From Luteimonas arsenica (GTDB taxonomy: Bacteria; Pseudomonadota; Gammaproteobacteria; Xanthomonadales; Xanthomonadaceae): a stretch of DNA of 64,000 bases. A program made the position numbers and the translations under genes. The stretch covers positions 744,001 to 808,000 of the forward strand of contig NZ_SJRW01000001.1 in NCBI RefSeq assembly GCF_004352825.1. The letters are read 5' to 3'. Below are positions 26,658 to 38,790 of the stretch, piece by piece; position 1 is the stretch's first letter; the number at the start of each line of letters is the position of its first letter. The notes beneath the pieces were generated by a model. That model saw only the letters and a program-made list of their open reading frames with translations. It did no database searches and was not told where the DNA came from.

Positions 26658-26893
26658 GGCCGCTCGGCATCCAGTTCGGAAACCAGCGAGTCGTAGCTGT
26701 AGTCGGCACGCCCGCTGCGCTCGCCCTCGCGCAGCGCATGGCGCAGCACTTCGAGTCTGCTTTCGGCTGTTTCGAGCAGGCGCAGACCCGCGCGGACGAC
26801 TTCGCTGGCGGATCCGTATCGACCGCTGTCGATCTGGCTGCCAATGAATTCTTCGAAATGCTCACCCAGGCTGACGCTCGTGTTCTTGGCCAT
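26654..26893 (-). CDS. parD: ParD-type antitoxin
   Basis: A 79-residue antitoxin. The N-terminal ribbon-helix-helix (NTSVSLGEHFEEFIGSQI, SASEVVRAGLRLLE) binds the operator and the C-terminal half wraps the toxin. It comes first in the pair, as usual, and overlaps parE by 4 bases. A palindrome 17 bases upstream of its ATG is a likely autoregulatory operator. Confidence 0.92.
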   Translation of the reverse strand: MAKNTSVSLGEHFEEFIGSQIDSGRYGSASEVVRAGLRLLETAESRLEVLRHALREGERSGRADYSYDSLVSELDAERP

Positions 26894-26910
26894 GGATTGT
26901 CTCCGGTTTG

Positions 26911-26925
26911 TACCAAATATTGGTA
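26911..26925. promoter_or_regulatory. Palindromic operator candidate for parDE
   Basis: TACCAA-ATA-TTGGTA is a perfect inverted repeat with a 3-base centre, 17 bases upstream of the parD start in an unusually AT-rich patch. The position and symmetry suit ribbon-helix-helix autoregulation. Confidence 0.6.
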
Positions 26926-27106
26926 TCCGAGGTGGTGGCTGTCAACTGATCAGCGAGCGACGAGATCCACCTTGACCCGGCACGGAGAAGAGTGCGATCC
27001 CGCTTTCTGTTGTCAGTCCAACTCTTTGATCTGAAACCCCTCTCACCTTCTGAGACCGCCCGGTGCCGGAATCCATCCGACAGCCGGGCTTGCCCTTGCC
27101 TGCAAA

Positions 27107-27124
27107 GGTAAATAGATTTTTACC
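27107..27124. promoter_or_regulatory. Operator candidate GGTAAA-N6-TTTACC in front of lexA2
   Basis: A perfect 6-bp inverted repeat with a 6-base spacer ends one base before the lexA2 ATG, so bound repressor would cover the ribosome binding site. It does not match the CTG-N10-CAG box of E. coli LexA. It is the best candidate site for self-repression of the cassette. Confidence 0.5.
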
Positions 27125-27125
27125 C

Positions 27126-27752
27126 ATGACCGACGACCTCACTCCCCGACAGCGTGACGTGCTCGGCTTCATCCAGGCCCATGCCGGGGTCGAGGGTGCG
27201 CCGCCCACGCTGCAGCAGATCGCCGACGCCTTCGGCTTCCGCCAGGCCTGCGCTGCGCACAAGCACGTGCGCCGGTTGCAGCAGGCGGGCTACCTGGAGG
27301 TTCGACCCAACGAGGCGCGCGGGATCCGCGTGGTGGGCGTTCCCGGCACCCGGTTGAAGCTCCGCGACGACCGCCTGGACCTGCCGGTGCTGGGCCGGGT
27401 GGCCGCGGGTTCGCCGATCGGCGCTGATGCCGGCGTCGAGCGCCATGTGCTGCTCGACCGCGCGCTGTTCTCGAGCCGCCCGGACTACCTGCTGCGGGTG
27501 AAGGGCGATTCGATGCGCGACGACGGCATCTTCGACGGCGACCTGGTGGCGGTGCAGCGCGCCAGCGATGCGCGCAACGGCCAGGTGGTGGTGGCGCGCA
27601 TCGACGGCGAGATCACCATCAAGCGGCTGGAACGCACGCGCTCGCGGCTGCGGCTCTTGCCACGCAATCCCGACTACGCGCCGATCGAGGTGCCGCCGGG
27701 CAGCGACTTCGCCATCGAAGGCATCTACTGCGGGCTGGTGCGCGCGGAATGA
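27126..27752 (+). CDS. lexA2: LexA-family SOS repressor (LexA2 type)
   Basis: A 208-residue LexA. An N-terminal winged helix (residues 5-70, with TLQQIADAFGFRQACAAHKHV) is followed by the S24 peptidase domain: cleavage site A94-G95, nucleophile S129 in KGDSMRDDG and general base K166 in EITIKRL. RecA-stimulated self-cleavage would derepress the cassette. The recognition helix differs from standard LexA, as expected for the second LexA found with imuAB-dnaE2. The ATG at 27126 was chosen over an upstream one because the family starts with the TPRQRDVL helix. It overlaps imuA by 4 bases. Confidence 0.9.
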   Translation: MTDDLTPRQRDVLGFIQAHAGVEGAPPTLQQIADAFGFRQACAAHKHVRRLQQAGYLEVRPNEARGIRVVGVPGTRLKLRDDRLDLPVLGRVAAGSPIGADAGVERHVLLDRALFSSRPDYLLRVKGDSMRDDGIFDGDLVAVQRASDARNGQVVVARIDGEITIKRLERTRSRLRLLPRNPDYAPIEVPPGSDFAIEGIYCGLVRAE

Positions 27753-28435
27753 ACGCCGTGCCGGCCCCTGCGATGCGTGCGCCTGCGATGCCCGCTCCCG
27801 CGGCGCCGCCCGACCTCGACGCGATGCTGTCGGCGCGCACGGTCTGGCGCGCGGCGCGGGCGCCGGCGGTGGCCGACGATGGCGAGCCCACGGGCCATGA
27901 TGCGCTCGACGCGCTGCTGCCGCAGGGCGGCTGGCCGCGCGCGGCGCTGACCGAGCTGCTGCTGCCGGCCGACGGCGTGGGCGAGCTGTCGCTGCTGCTG
28001 CCGACGCTCGCGCGGCTGACCCGGGCCGGCGGCGTCGTGGCGCTGGTGGCGCCGCCCTACCTGCCGTATGCGCCGGCGTGGCAGGCGGCGGACGTGGACC
28101 TGCGTCAGCTCGAAATCATCCAGGCCGACGCGCGCGGCGCGCTGTGGGCCTTCGAACAGTGCCTGCGCAGCGCGGCCTGCGCCGCGGTGCTGGGCTGGCC
28201 GCTGCAGGCCGACGGCCCGGCACTGCGGCGGCTGCAGGTCGCGGCCGACAGCGGCGACTGCCTGGGCTTTGCCTTCCGCGACGCGAAGCATGCGGCCAAC
28301 CCGTCGCCGGCGGCGCTGCGGCTGGAATACGCGGCAGTGGGCGAGGGCGGCTGGCATGTCCGCAAATGCCGCGGTGCCAATCCGCCGGCGCGGCCGTTCA
28401 AGCTGCCCGCAACTGCTTCTGCAACGGCGAGCTGA
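27749..28435 (+). CDS. imuA: Translesion synthesis protein ImuA
   Basis: A 228-residue RecA/SulA-like protein. It has the family segment HDALDALLPQGGWPRAALTELL (about residues 50-71) and a RecA-core-like series of strands. ImuA joins ImuB and DnaE2 in the inducible mutasome and helps load it. It starts within the lexA2 stop and ends 6 bases before imuB. Confidence 0.92.
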   Translation: MNAVPAPAMRAPAMPAPAAPPDLDAMLSARTVWRAARAPAVADDGEPTGHDALDALLPQGGWPRAALTELLLPADGVGELSLLLPTLARLTRAGGVVALVAPPYLPYAPAWQAADVDLRQLEIIQADARGALWAFEQCLRSAACAAVLGWPLQADGPALRRLQVAADSGDCLGFAFRDAKHAANPSPAALRLEYAAVGEGGWHVRKCRGANPPARPFKLPATASATAS

Positions 28436-28441
28436 GCCGCC

Positions 28442-29923
28442 ATGCTCTGGGCCTGCATCGCGCTGCCGCGGCTGGCGCTGGACGCCGTCCTCCGCCGCAT
28501 GCCGGATCCGTCGCGGCCGCTGGCGCTGGTGTCCGGCCCCGCGCAGCTGCGCCACCTGCACGCGGTCAACGCCGCCGCCGCCGAAGCCGGGCTGAAGGCC
28601 GGCATGCGCCTGTCGGCTGCACACGCGCTGCTGGCGGACGTGGCGATGGTCGACCACGATCCCGCGTCCGAAGCACGCTGGCAGCGCTTCCTCGCCGCCT
28701 GGGCCTACCGCCACAGTTCGCAGGTGAGCGCACAGTGGCCGGGCGCGATCGTGCTGGAGGTGCGCGCCAGCTTCCGCCTGTTCGGGCCGTGGCCACGCTT
28801 CGAGGCGCGGCTGCGCGAGGAGCTCGACGGCCTCGGCTTCAGCCACCGCATCGCGCTGGCGCCAACGCCGCGCGCGGCGCGGGTGTTCGCCGGCCTGCGC
28901 GACGGCTTCGCGGTCACCAGCGCGGACGCGATGCGCGAGGCGCTGGCGCGGGTGCCGGTGCGCCGCGCCGCGCTGGCGGGCAACGCCGGCGAGCGCCTGC
29001 AGCGCATGGGCGTGCGCACGCTCGGCGCCCTGCGCGCGCTGCCGCGCGACAGCCTGCGGCGGCGCTTCGGCGTCGAACTGCTCGAGCATCTCGACCGCCT
29101 GCATGGCGATGCCGATGATCCGCTGCAGCTGTACGCGCCGCCGGACCATTTCGACGGCCGCATCGAACTCGGCTTCGAGGTCGAGAGCCACCAGGCGCTG
29201 CTGTTCCCGCTGCGCCGGCTGATCGCCGACCTCGCCACGTATCTCTCCGCGCGCGACGGCGGGGTGCAGCGTTTCACCCTGCGCCTGGAGCACGAAGCGC
29301 GCCACGCGCTGCCCTCGCACGAAGCCGACCAGGTGCAGCAGGACGCGGTGCGCTTCACCGAGGTGCCGGTCGGGCTGCTCGCCGCCGAGCGCGACGCCGG
29401 GCTGCTGTTCGAGCTCACGCGCAACCGACTGGAGCAGGTGGCGCTGCCGGCGCCGGTGATCGGCCTGCGCCTGCTGGCGCGCGAGCTGCCGCCGTTCGTG
29501 CCGGCCGAGCGCGACCTGTTCGACACCCGCCCGGCGCAGGCCGTGCCCTGGCCGCAGCTGCGCGAGCGCCTGCGCGCACGCCTGGGCGACGAGGCGGTGC
29601 ATCGCGTGGCGCCCTCCGGCGATCCGCGTCCCGAACGTGCCTGGCGACGCGCCGATGCCGGCGAGGGCGGCGACGCGGCCTGCGCCATGCCCGCGCCGCC
29701 GCGCCCGCCGCGGCCGGCCTGGCTGCTGCCGCGCCCAGTGCCGCTGCGCGATGCGCAGCTGCGCATCATGTCCGGCCCCGAGCGCCTGGAAAGCGGCTGG
29801 TGGGACGGCGAGGATGCGCGCCGCGACTACTACGTGCTGGAAACCTCGCGCGGCCAGCGCGCCTGGGCCTTCGCGCCGCCGGGCGAGCGCAATGGCTGGA
29901 TGCTGCACGGGTGGTTCGCGTGA
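28442..29923 (+). CDS. imuB: Y-family polymerase-like protein ImuB
   Basis: A 493-residue Y-family homologue. The usual catalytic acids of the palm are missing: the opening reads [13 protein letters not shown] instead of the DxDxF type, and the SxDE region is replaced by [11 protein letters not shown]. This identifies ImuB, a non-catalytic scaffold linking the beta clamp, ImuA and DnaE2. Helix-hairpin-helix ([19 protein letters not shown]) and little-finger regions follow. The C-terminal tail is long and basic/proline-rich. Confidence 0.93.
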   Translation: MLWACIALPRLALDAVLRRMPDPSRPLALVSGPAQLRHLHAVNAAAAEAGLKAGMRLSAAHALLADVAMVDHDPASEARWQRFLAAWAYRHSSQVSAQWPGAIVLEVRASFRLFGPWPRFEARLREELDGLGFSHRIALAPTPRAARVFAGLRDGFAVTSADAMREALARVPVRRAALAGNAGERLQRMGVRTLGALRALPRDSLRRRFGVELLEHLDRLHGDADDPLQLYAPPDHFDGRIELGFEVESHQALLFPLRRLIADLATYLSARDGGVQRFTLRLEHEARHALPSHEADQVQQDAVRFTEVPVGLLAAERDAGLLFELTRNRLEQVALPAPVIGLRLLARELPPFVPAERDLFDTRPAQAVPWPQLRERLRARLGDEAVHRVAPSGDPRPERAWRRADAGEGGDAACAMPAPPRPPRPAWLLPRPVPLRDAQLRIMSGPERLESGWWDGEDARRDYYVLETSRGQRAWAFAPPGERNGWMLHGWFA

Positions 29924-29933
29924 GCGGCCCGCC

Positions 29934-32900
29934 ATGAGCCGCGATGACGACCATGACGACCTGCCCCCGGGCGTGGCGCCGGATACGCCGGGTGCACGTG
30001 CGCCGCGCATCGTGCGCATGCAGCGGCAGATGCAGTTGCAAATGCGGTGCCAGGCCGCGAACGACCCGGACGGCGCCAAAAGCTTCGCGGCCATAGCCGC
30101 TCCTGCAAGGACGACGCAGGAACTGCCGTCCTACGCCGAACTCCACTGCCTGTCCGACTTCAGCTTCCTGCGCGGCGCGGCCAGCGCCGAGGAACTGTTC
30201 ACCCGCGCCGCGCAGTGCGGCTACGAGGCGCTGGCGATCACCGACGAGTGTTCGCTGGCCGGCATCGTGCGCGCGCACGAGGCGGCGAAGATCACCGGGG
30301 TGAGGCTGGTGGTGGGCGCGGAGTTCCGGCTCGACGACGGCCTGCGCCTGGTGCTGCTGGTGGAGGACGCCGCGGGCTACGCGCAGCTGTGCCGCTTGAT
30401 CACGATCGCGCGCCGCGCGGCGCCGAAGGGTGAGTACCGTCTCTCCCGCCCCGACGTCGAAGCCGCGCTTTCCGCCGCCACCGCCGCCGCTCCTGCAGGG
30501 GCCGCCGATGCATCAGACGCAGCGGGCACAACAGGCGCGGAATCCCCCTGCGGACTCTTCGCGCTCTGGCTGCCCGGCCGTGATCCCGACCCGGCCGAGG
30601 GCGCCTGGCTGCGCCGCGTCTTCGGCGAACGCGCGCATCTCGCCGTCGAGCTGCACCGCGAGGACGACGATGCCGCGCGCCTCGCGCGCCTGCTCGCGCT
30701 GGCCGAAGCGCTCGACCTCGTGCCGCTCGCCGCCGGCGACGTGCACATGGCCACCCGCCGCCAGCGCGTGCTGCAGGACACCGTGACCGCGATCCGCCAC
30801 GGCCTGCCGCTGGCCGAGGCCGGGGCCCACCTGTTCCGCAACGGCGAGCGCCACCTGCGCCACCGCTACACGCTGGGCAACATCTTCCCGCGCGTGCTGC
30901 TGGACAACGCCGCCGCGCTGGCGCGGCGCTGCCGGTTCTCGATGGCCGAAGTGCGCTACACCTATCCGGCCGAGCTGGTGCCGCCGGGCGAGACGCCGGC
31001 CAGCCACCTGCGCGCGCTCACCCGGGCCGGCATGGCGCAGCGCTGGCCCGGGGGCACGCCGCCGAAGGTCGTGGCGCAGATCGAGGAGGAGCTCGCCCTG
31101 ATCGCCGAGCTGGGATACGAAGCCTTCTTCCTCACCGTGGAAGACATCGTCCGCTTCGCGCGCAGCCGGAACATCCTCTGCCAGGGGCGCGGCTCCTCGG
31201 CCAACTCGGCGGTCTGCTACGCGCTCGGCATCACCGCGGTGGATCCCGCCGAAAGCCGGCTGCTGATGGCGCGCTTCCTGTCGAAGGAGCGCAAGGAGCC
31301 GCCGGACATCGACGTCGACTTCGAGCACGAGCGGCGCGAGGAGGTGATGCAGTACGTCTACGCCAAGTACGGCCGCGAGCGCGCCGCGCTGGCCGCGACC
31401 GTGATCCGCTACCGGGGAAAAAGCGCGGTGCGCGACGTGGCCAAGGCCTTCGGCCTGCCGCCCGACCAGGTGGCGCTGCTGGCCGGCTGCTTCGGCTGGG
31501 GCAACGGCGAGACGCCGATGGAGACGCGCCTGGCCGATGCCGGCTTCGACATCGACAACCCGCTCGTCGCACGCATCCTCGCGGTAACCACGATGCTGCG
31601 CGGCAAGCCGCGGCACCTGTCGCAGCACGTTGGCGGCTTCGTGATCTCCGACGCGCCGCTGTGGAACCTGGTGCCGGTGGAGAATGCGGCCATGGCCGAC
31701 CGCACCATCATCCAGTGGGAGAAGGACGACCTCGAAGCCCTGGGCCTGCTCAAGGTCGACTGCCTGGCACTGGGCATGCTGACCTGCATCCGCAAGGCGC
31801 TGGACCTGGTGCGCGTGCACCGCGGCCGCGCGCTGGAACTGGCCACGATCCCGAAGGAGGACACCCCGACCTACGCCATGATCCAGCGCGCCGACACCGT
31901 CGGCGTGTTCCAGATCGAATCGCGCGCGCAGATGGCGATGCTGCCGCGGCTGAAGCCTGCGACCTTCTACGACCTGGTGGTGGAAGTGGCCATCGTGCGC
32001 CCGGGCCCGATCCAGGGCGACATGGTGCATCCCTACCTGCGCCGGCGCATGGGCCAGGAGCCGGTGGTGTACCCCTCGCCGGGCATCAGGGAGATCCTCG
32101 GGCCCACGCTGGGCGTGCCGCTGTTCCAGGAGCAGGTGATGGAGCTGGTGATCCACGCCGGCTACTCGCCCGAGGAAGCCGACGGCCTACGCCGTTCGAT
32201 GGCCGCGTGGCGCCACGGCGGCGACATGGAACCGCACCGCCAGCGCATCCGCGAGCTGATGGAGAAGCAGGGCTACGCCTCGGAGTTCATCGACCAGATC
32301 TTCGAGCAGATCAAGGGCTTCGGTTCCTACGGCTTCCCGCAGAGCCACGCCGCCTCGTTCGCGGTGCTGGTCTACGCCAGCTGCTGGCTGAAGCGCCACG
32401 AGCCGGCGGCGTTCGCCTGCGCGCTGCTGAACTCGCAGCCGATGGGGTTCTATTCGCCCAGCCAGATCGTGCAGGACGCGCGCCGCGGCAAGGCCGCGCG
32501 GCCGGGCGTGGAGGTGCGGCCGGTGGATGTGGCCTGCAGCGGGTGGGATTGCACGCTGGAGATTTCCCGCGGGCTTGCCCCCATCCGCCCTTCGGGCACC
32601 TTCCCCCTCTCCCTCCGCCTCGGCCTGCGCATGATTCAGGGCCTCTCCGAAGCCGCCGCCCAGGCCGTCCTCGCCGCCCGCGCCCAATCCCCCTTCCGCG
32701 ACATCCCCGACCTCTGCCGCCGCGCCGGCCTCGACGAAAAATCCCGCACCGCGCTCGCCGAAGCCGGCGCGCTGCAGTCACTTGCCGGTCATCGCAACGA
32801 GGTGCGCTGGATCGTGGCCGGCATCGAGCGCCAGCGGCCGCTGCTGCCGGGCAGCCCGGAGGAGGATGCGGTCGCGCTGCCGGCACCTTCCAGCGGCGAG

Positions 32901-33308
32901 GACGTGCTGTCCGACTACCGCGCGCTCGGCCTGAGCCTGCGCCAGCATCCGCTGGCCCTGCTGCGCGGGCAGCTGCGTGCGCGCCGGCTCCTCGATTCGC
33001 AGACCCTGCGCGACCGCCGCCACGGCAGCCACGTCGCCATCGCAGGCCTGGTCACCCAGCGGCAGCGGCCGCAGACCGCCAGTGGCACCATTTTCGTCAC
33101 CCTGGAGGACGAGGCCGGCATGGTGAACGTGATCGTCTGGCCGCGGGTGGCCGAGCGCGGGCGCAGGGCGCTGCTGGGTTCGACCCTGCTGGCCGTGCGC
33201 GGCCGCTGGGAGCGGGTGGACGGCGTGGACCACCTGGTGGCCGCGCACCTGGAGGACCTGTCGCCGCTGCTGGGCGGCCTGCGTGCGGAATCCCGGGATT
33301 TCCACTGA
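29934..33308 (+). CDS. dnaE2: Error-prone DNA polymerase III alpha DnaE2 (ImuC)
   Basis: A 1124-residue C-family polymerase. The PHP domain starts at about residue 65 ([15 protein letters not shown]); palm acids are in [13 protein letters not shown] (D458, D460, D462); an OB fold lies near the C terminus. It does mutagenic translesion synthesis with ImuAB after SOS induction. The protein carries unusual insertions encoded by repeat-like [14 protein letters not shown] near residue 50, an Ala/Gly-rich stretch near 180-200, and [12 protein letters not shown] near 882. The 65-residue N-terminal extension before the PHP domain is also atypical. The ATG lies 10 bases after imuB. Confidence 0.94.
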   Translation: MSRDDDHDDLPPGVAPDTPGARAPRIVRMQRQMQLQMRCQAANDPDGAKSFAAIAAPARTTQELPSYAELHCLSDFSFLRGAASAEELFTRAAQCGYEALAITDECSLAGIVRAHEAAKITGVRLVVGAEFRLDDGLRLVLLVEDAAGYAQLCRLITIARRAAPKGEYRLSRPDVEAALSAATAAAPAGAADASDAAGTTGAESPCGLFALWLPGRDPDPAEGAWLRRVFGERAHLAVELHREDDDAARLARLLALAEALDLVPLAAGDVHMATRRQRVLQDTVTAIRHGLPLAEAGAHLFRNGERHLRHRYTLGNIFPRVLLDNAAALARRCRFSMAEVRYTYPAELVPPGETPASHLRALTRAGMAQRWPGGTPPKVVAQIEEELALIAELGYEAFFLTVEDIVRFARSRNILCQGRGSSANSAVCYALGITAVDPAESRLLMARFLSKERKEPPDIDVDFEHERREEVMQYVYAKYGRERAALAATVIRYRGKSAVRDVAKAFGLPPDQVALLAGCFGWGNGETPMETRLADAGFDIDNPLVARILAVTTMLRGKPRHLSQHVGGFVISDAPLWNLVPVENAAMADRTIIQWEKDDLEALGLLKVDCLALGMLTCIRKALDLVRVHRGRALELATIPKEDTPTYAMIQRADTVGVFQIESRAQMAMLPRLKPATFYDLVVEVAIVRPGPIQGDMVHPYLRRRMGQEPVVYPSPGIREILGPTLGVPLFQEQVMELVIHAGYSPEEADGLRRSMAAWRHGGDMEPHRQRIRELMEKQGYASEFIDQIFEQIKGFGSYGFPQSHAASFAVLVYASCWLKRHEPAAFACALLNSQPMGFYSPSQIVQDARRGKAARPGVEVRPVDVACSGWDCTLEISRGLAPIRPSGTFPLSLRLGLRMIQGLSEAAAQAVLAARAQSPFRDIPDLCRRAGLDEKSRTALAEAGALQSLAGHRNEVRWIVAGIERQRPLLPGSPEEDAVALPAPSSGEDVLSDYRALGLSLRQHPLALLRGQLRARRLLDSQTLRDRRHGSHVAIAGLVTQRQRPQTASGTIFVTLEDEAGMVNVIVWPRVAERGRRALLGSTLLAVRGRWERVDGVDHLVAAHLEDLSPLLGGLRAESRDFH
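30082..30110 (+). repeat. REP-like hairpin sequence inside dnaE2
   Basis: GCTTCGCGG followed by CCATAGCCGCTCCTGCAAGG resembles the dispersed intergenic repeat common in Xanthomonadaceae and Pseudomonas. It contains the hairpin GCGGC-CATA-GCCGC (30087-30100). It is in frame and adds residues to the N-terminal extension of DnaE2. Confidence 0.55.
30486..30499 (+). repeat. Second partial copy of the REP-like sequence in dnaE2
   Basis: GCCGCTCCTGCAGG matches the 3' half of the element at 30096-30110 with one base difference in length. It lies in an Ala/Gly-rich insertion within the PHP domain. Confidence 0.4.
32573..32606 (+). repeat. Third repeat-like insertion in dnaE2 (CCCCATCCGCCCTTC)
   Basis: A run of cytosines with CCCCATCCGCCCTTC (32579-32593) and a GCCC-TTC-GGGC hairpin. 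The same 15 bases recur at 42608-42622 at the end of the MFS gene. Surrounding codon use changes abruptly to C-rich third positions up to about 32760. Confidence 0.5.
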
Positions 33309-33402
33309 GGCGCGGGAGCATGCCGCCGGGAGCGCTGCGCCGGGACAGGGGTTCACGCGGCGTTGGTTTCGCGGTGCCGGACAGGCCATAGACTGTGGGG
33401 CC

Positions 33403-34590
33403 ATGCCCGTGCCGTCACCGTCCATGCCGCTCCCGCTCCGCGCCATCGTCCTGTGCGTTCTGCTGGCCGGCTGCACCGCGCAGCCGCCCGAGCCGCCTGC
33501 AGCGCCGGTGGAGGCGGAGGTCACAGAGGCCAATGGCGCCGGTGAGTTCATCTCCGCCCCGGTCGAGGCCGCGCCCAGGCCCTATGACGTGCGCAAGGGC
33601 ACCGACTGGCCCGAAGCCGCGCTGGCCGACGGCAGCGCCGCGATCAGCTGCGAGCTCGACTACGCCAGCGCGGGCGACGGCGAGGCGCTCACCAACCTGT
33701 CCTTCCTCAGCGTCGCCGATGCGCTCAAGCCCTGCCAGGAGGTCGGCCTGCTGCGCCTGCGCTACCAGGGCAAGATCAACGCCGGCTTCCACGCGCTGGT
33801 CGAGCGCGTGGCCGCGATCGCCGACCGCATGGAGATCGGCAAGCGCGTGCTCGACATCGATTCCAGCGGCGGCCAGGTGGAGGACGCGATCAAGGCCGGC
33901 GACGCCATCGGCGCCTCGGGCTGGACGATCTGGGTGCGCGAGGGCGCGAGCTGCCACAGCGCTTGCGTCCTGATCCTCGGCGCCGGCGACGTGCGCATGA
34001 TCTCGGGGCCGGTCGGCATCCACCGCATCATCCGCATGAGCTCCACGGCGACCTCGCGCGCGCAGCTCAACGAGGAGCTTCAGGCCGTCTACGGACGGGT
34101 CAAGGAGTACCTGGCGCGCAACGGCGTGGCGGTGGCGGTGGCCGACATGATGATGGCGGTGCCCAACCGCAACCTGCGCCTGCTCACGGCCGAAGAATTG
34201 CTGGAATATGGCCTGGACGGCACCAATCCTGCGCAGGACGACCTCGACCGGCTGCAGCTGATGCGCAAGTGTGGCGAGGACTTCGTGCGCCGCCGCGATG
34301 CCTTCCAGCGCAGCTTCGACCGCCAGTGCAAGATGCCCGACCGCGAGCTCGAGGAGCTCAACGACTGCGGCCTGGCGCTGCGTGAGCAGTTCGGCTTCCC
34401 GGACGGGACCTGCCCCGACGACAGCCCGATGAGCGAGTTCGACGCGGTGCGCAGCGCGTTCTTCCAGCGCCGCGCGCCGGCGCCCGAGGCCGAGGCGCCG
34501 GTGGGCGGGGATGCGGTGTCGGTGGACAGCAGCGCCGTCGCGTTGCCGGCCACGGAGCTGCCGGCCGCCGCGGCCAGCGGCACGCACTGA
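33403..34590 (+). CDS. Periplasmic lipoprotein with ClpP-like fold (COG3904-like)
   Basis: A 395-residue lipoprotein: signal peptide with lipobox LLAGC (Cys 25). The central part resembles ClpP/crotonase-like periplasmic proteins: LDIDSSGGQVEDAIKAGDAIG (about 148-168), then CHSACVLILGAGDVR and GPVGIHRI, corresponding to the serine-peptidase ClpP-like core with a SxxC turn. The C-terminal 130 residues are acidic and alanine-rich. A serine peptidase role is possible but not shown. Convergent with the ABC transporter gene, 18 bases away. Confidence 0.7.
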   Translation: MPVPSPSMPLPLRAIVLCVLLAGCTAQPPEPPAAPVEAEVTEANGAGEFISAPVEAAPRPYDVRKGTDWPEAALADGSAAISCELDYASAGDGEALTNLSFLSVADALKPCQEVGLLRLRYQGKINAGFHALVERVAAIADRMEIGKRVLDIDSSGGQVEDAIKAGDAIGASGWTIWVREGASCHSACVLILGAGDVRMISGPVGIHRIIRMSSTATSRAQLNEELQAVYGRVKEYLARNGVAVAVADMMMAVPNRNLRLLTAEELLEYGLDGTNPAQDDLDRLQLMRKCGEDFVRRRDAFQRSFDRQCKMPDRELEELNDCGLALREQFGFPDGTCPDDSPMSEFDAVRSAFFQRRAPAPEAEAPVGGDAVSVDSSAVALPATELPAAAASGTH

Positions 34591-34608
34591 CGTCGCCAGG
34601 ATCCAGAC

Positions 34609-36466
<1,858 letters not shown>

Positions 36467-36477
<11 letters not shown>

Positions 36478-38236
36478 CGCCACCTCCACCGCCGCCACCG
36501 CCGCCGGAAAAGCCGCCACCGCCCGAGCCGGAACTGCTGCCCGGCGGCGTGGACGAGGAGGAAATCTGCGAGCTCAGCGTGCTGCCGATCGAGTTGGTGA
36601 AGCGCCCGATGTCGGTCATCCGCCCGCTGCCACCGTGGTACCAGGCGATGCCCGCGGTGGCCGCGGCCGCTGCGGCGGTGCCCACGGCGGCGGTGAACTT
36701 CGCGGTCCAGGCCTTCTCCACGCCGAGAGCGACCGCATAGGGCAGCAGGGCCTCGAAGCGCGCCGCGTCCAGCGGCGGCGGGCGGTCACCGGACGGGCCT
36801 TCGAGTCGTGCGAGGTCGTCCTGCTCGGCCACCGACAGGTAGCGCTTGAAGCCTTCGATCTCGTCCAGCAGCCGGCGCCCCTCGGGCGTCGGCGCGCCGA
36901 TCAGCAGCGCGAACACGATCAGCACCACCAGCGACAGCGCCAGCGGCGCGATCGCCCAGGGCATGCCGCCGCCGTTGCTCGCCGCGGCCATCAGCAGGGT
37001 CGCCAGGAACGTTACGATGAAGATCGCCGCCGCCACCGCGATGCTGCCGCCGTTGTGGCGGAACATTGCCGGCTTGAAGCGCTTCGACAGGCCCCGGCTG
37101 TGTTTGCCGATCGCCGCCTGCATGTGGCTGGCGTTGTCCTTGTCCAGCTCCAGGCGCGCGCGCGAGGGCGGCAGCAGGGCCTCGAGCAGGCGGCGCTCGT
37201 CGTCGTTGCCGATGGCCGAGGCCGGCACGCCGCTGCGGCGCAGGGTCCAGCGGTCGCCGAGCAGGGCGCGTTCGCTGTGCTCGATCGAGAGCGCGCCCTT
37301 CACCGCACAGGCCAGCAGGTCCGCGGACATGCAGGTGGTGTCGTAGCTGCGTCGCACCATGTAGCGCAGGGCCGCCGGTGATTCGTCGCGTGGCGGCTCG
37401 TAGCGGGCGATGACCACGCCCGGCGCGGGGTCGCGCCCGACGGCCCGCCAGCGCACGATCGTGTACGCAAGCAGCGCGAGCAGGCCGGCCAGCGCGGCCA
37501 GCAGCGAGAGGTTGTCGCGCAGCAGCCATGCGATCTTCTCCGCCTGCGTGGGCGGGGTGACGATCCCCTTGGGAAAGGACAGCACGACGGTCAGGCCTTC
37601 GCGCGCCTGCAGCGGGTGGGTGAGTGTCCAGCGCGCCACGCCCGGTCCGGTGACGCGGGCCTCGAAGTCGCGCCCGCGCGTGCCATAGCGCCCCGAGTAG
37701 CCGTCGCTCGCCAACTGGTCCGCAGGCACCGGCTGCGGCAGGCGCACTTCGACGCTGCCGGAATCGATCACGAAGTCCCAGCCCTGGCCGATGGCGTTCC
37801 AGTACAGCTGGTCGTGGTCTTCGAAAAAGCCCAGCTGGCGGGTGGTGCGGTAGCGCAGGGTGTAGGTGGTGTCGACAGGCACCGGCAGCAGGTCGTCATT
37901 GCCGGTGTTGATCCGCACACCGTTGTGCCGGCCCTCGGTGAACCAGGGTTCGGGGCGGCCGTCGCGTTCGACGCCGACCACCTTGAAGCCGACCACGATG
38001 TTGTTGCCCCGGGCGTCCCGATAGCGGGTCGGAAAATCACGGTAGATGCCGCGGCGGACGTTGCGGCCTTCGGCACGCACGCGGATGTGTTCGGTGACGT
38101 CGATCGAACCGTCGGCCTGGATGTCGACGGTGATGTCGTAGGAAAGGATCCGTTCGCTGGCGGCGGCCAGCGCAGGCAGCGCCAGCAGCGCCACGGCAAG
38201 CAGCCACGCCAGGCAGGTCGTGGCCGCGCGCCTCAT
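36467..38236 (-). CDS. DUF2207 membrane protein with polyglycine tail
   Basis: A 589-residue protein: signal peptide, a periplasmic DUF2207 domain (ILSYDITVDIQADGSIDVTE at the start of the mature part), a membrane helix near 240 (LLAALAGLLALLAYTIV), further helices near 400-450, and a C terminus that ends in SGGGGFSGGG and an unbroken glycine run. This layout is usual for DUF2207 proteins encoded beside LemA. Function unknown, probably envelope related. The ATG overlaps the lemA stop by 4 bases. Confidence 0.87.
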
Positions 38237-38790
38237 CGCTGCAGTTCCACGACGGGCGCCGCCCGGCTGTCGGCCGCGGCCTGGAAGAAGGCGGCCTCGC
38301 GGAAGCCGAAGCTGCGTGCCACCAGCACGTCGGGCACCCGCTGCACGCCGTCGTTGAGGTCGCGCACGGCGCCGTTGTAGAAGCGGCGCGCGTACTGCAG
38401 GTGTTCCTCGACGTCCCCCAGGTCGGCCTGCAGGCGGGCGAAGTTCTCGTTGGCCTTGAGGTCGGGATAGGCCTCGCGCAGCAGCAGCAGGCGGCCGAGC
38501 GCCTGCTCCAGTTCGGCCTCCACCTGGCCCAGCTCGGCCGGGTCCTGCAGGCCCAGCGCGCGGCTGCGCAGCGCTGTCACCGCCTCCAGCACCGCACTCT
38601 CGTGCGCGGCATAGCCCTTCACCGCGGCGACCAGCTGCGGCACCAGGTCATGCCGGCGCTGCAGCTGCACGTCGATGTCCGACCAGGCGGTGGCGACCTG
38701 GTTGCGCAGCCGTACCAGGCGGTTGTAGGCAACCACCGCCCAGGCGACCAGCGCAGCCAGCAGCAGCGCCGCGACCAGCAGGGCGGTCAC
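38233..38790 (-). CDS. lemA: LemA family protein
   Basis: A 185-residue LemA protein: an N-terminal membrane helix (ALLVAALLLAALVAWAVVAY) then a long helical bundle with the family motifs YNRLVRLRNQV, WSDIDVQLQRRHDLVPQLV and ENFARLQADL. LemA proteins are membrane-anchored with a periplasmic helical domain; their role is unclear. The start is GTG, overlapping the S4 gene stop (GTGA); it was chosen because the membrane helix begins immediately after it. Coupled downstream to DUF2207. Confidence 0.92.
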   Translation of the reverse strand: MTALLVAALLLAALVAWAVVAYNRLVRLRNQVATAWSDIDVQLQRRHDLVPQLVAAVKGYAAHESAVLEAVTALRSRALGLQDPAELGQVEAELEQALGRLLLLREAYPDLKANENFARLQADLGDVEEHLQYARRFYNGAVRDLNDGVQRVPDVLVARSFGFREAAFFQAAADSRAAPVVELQR

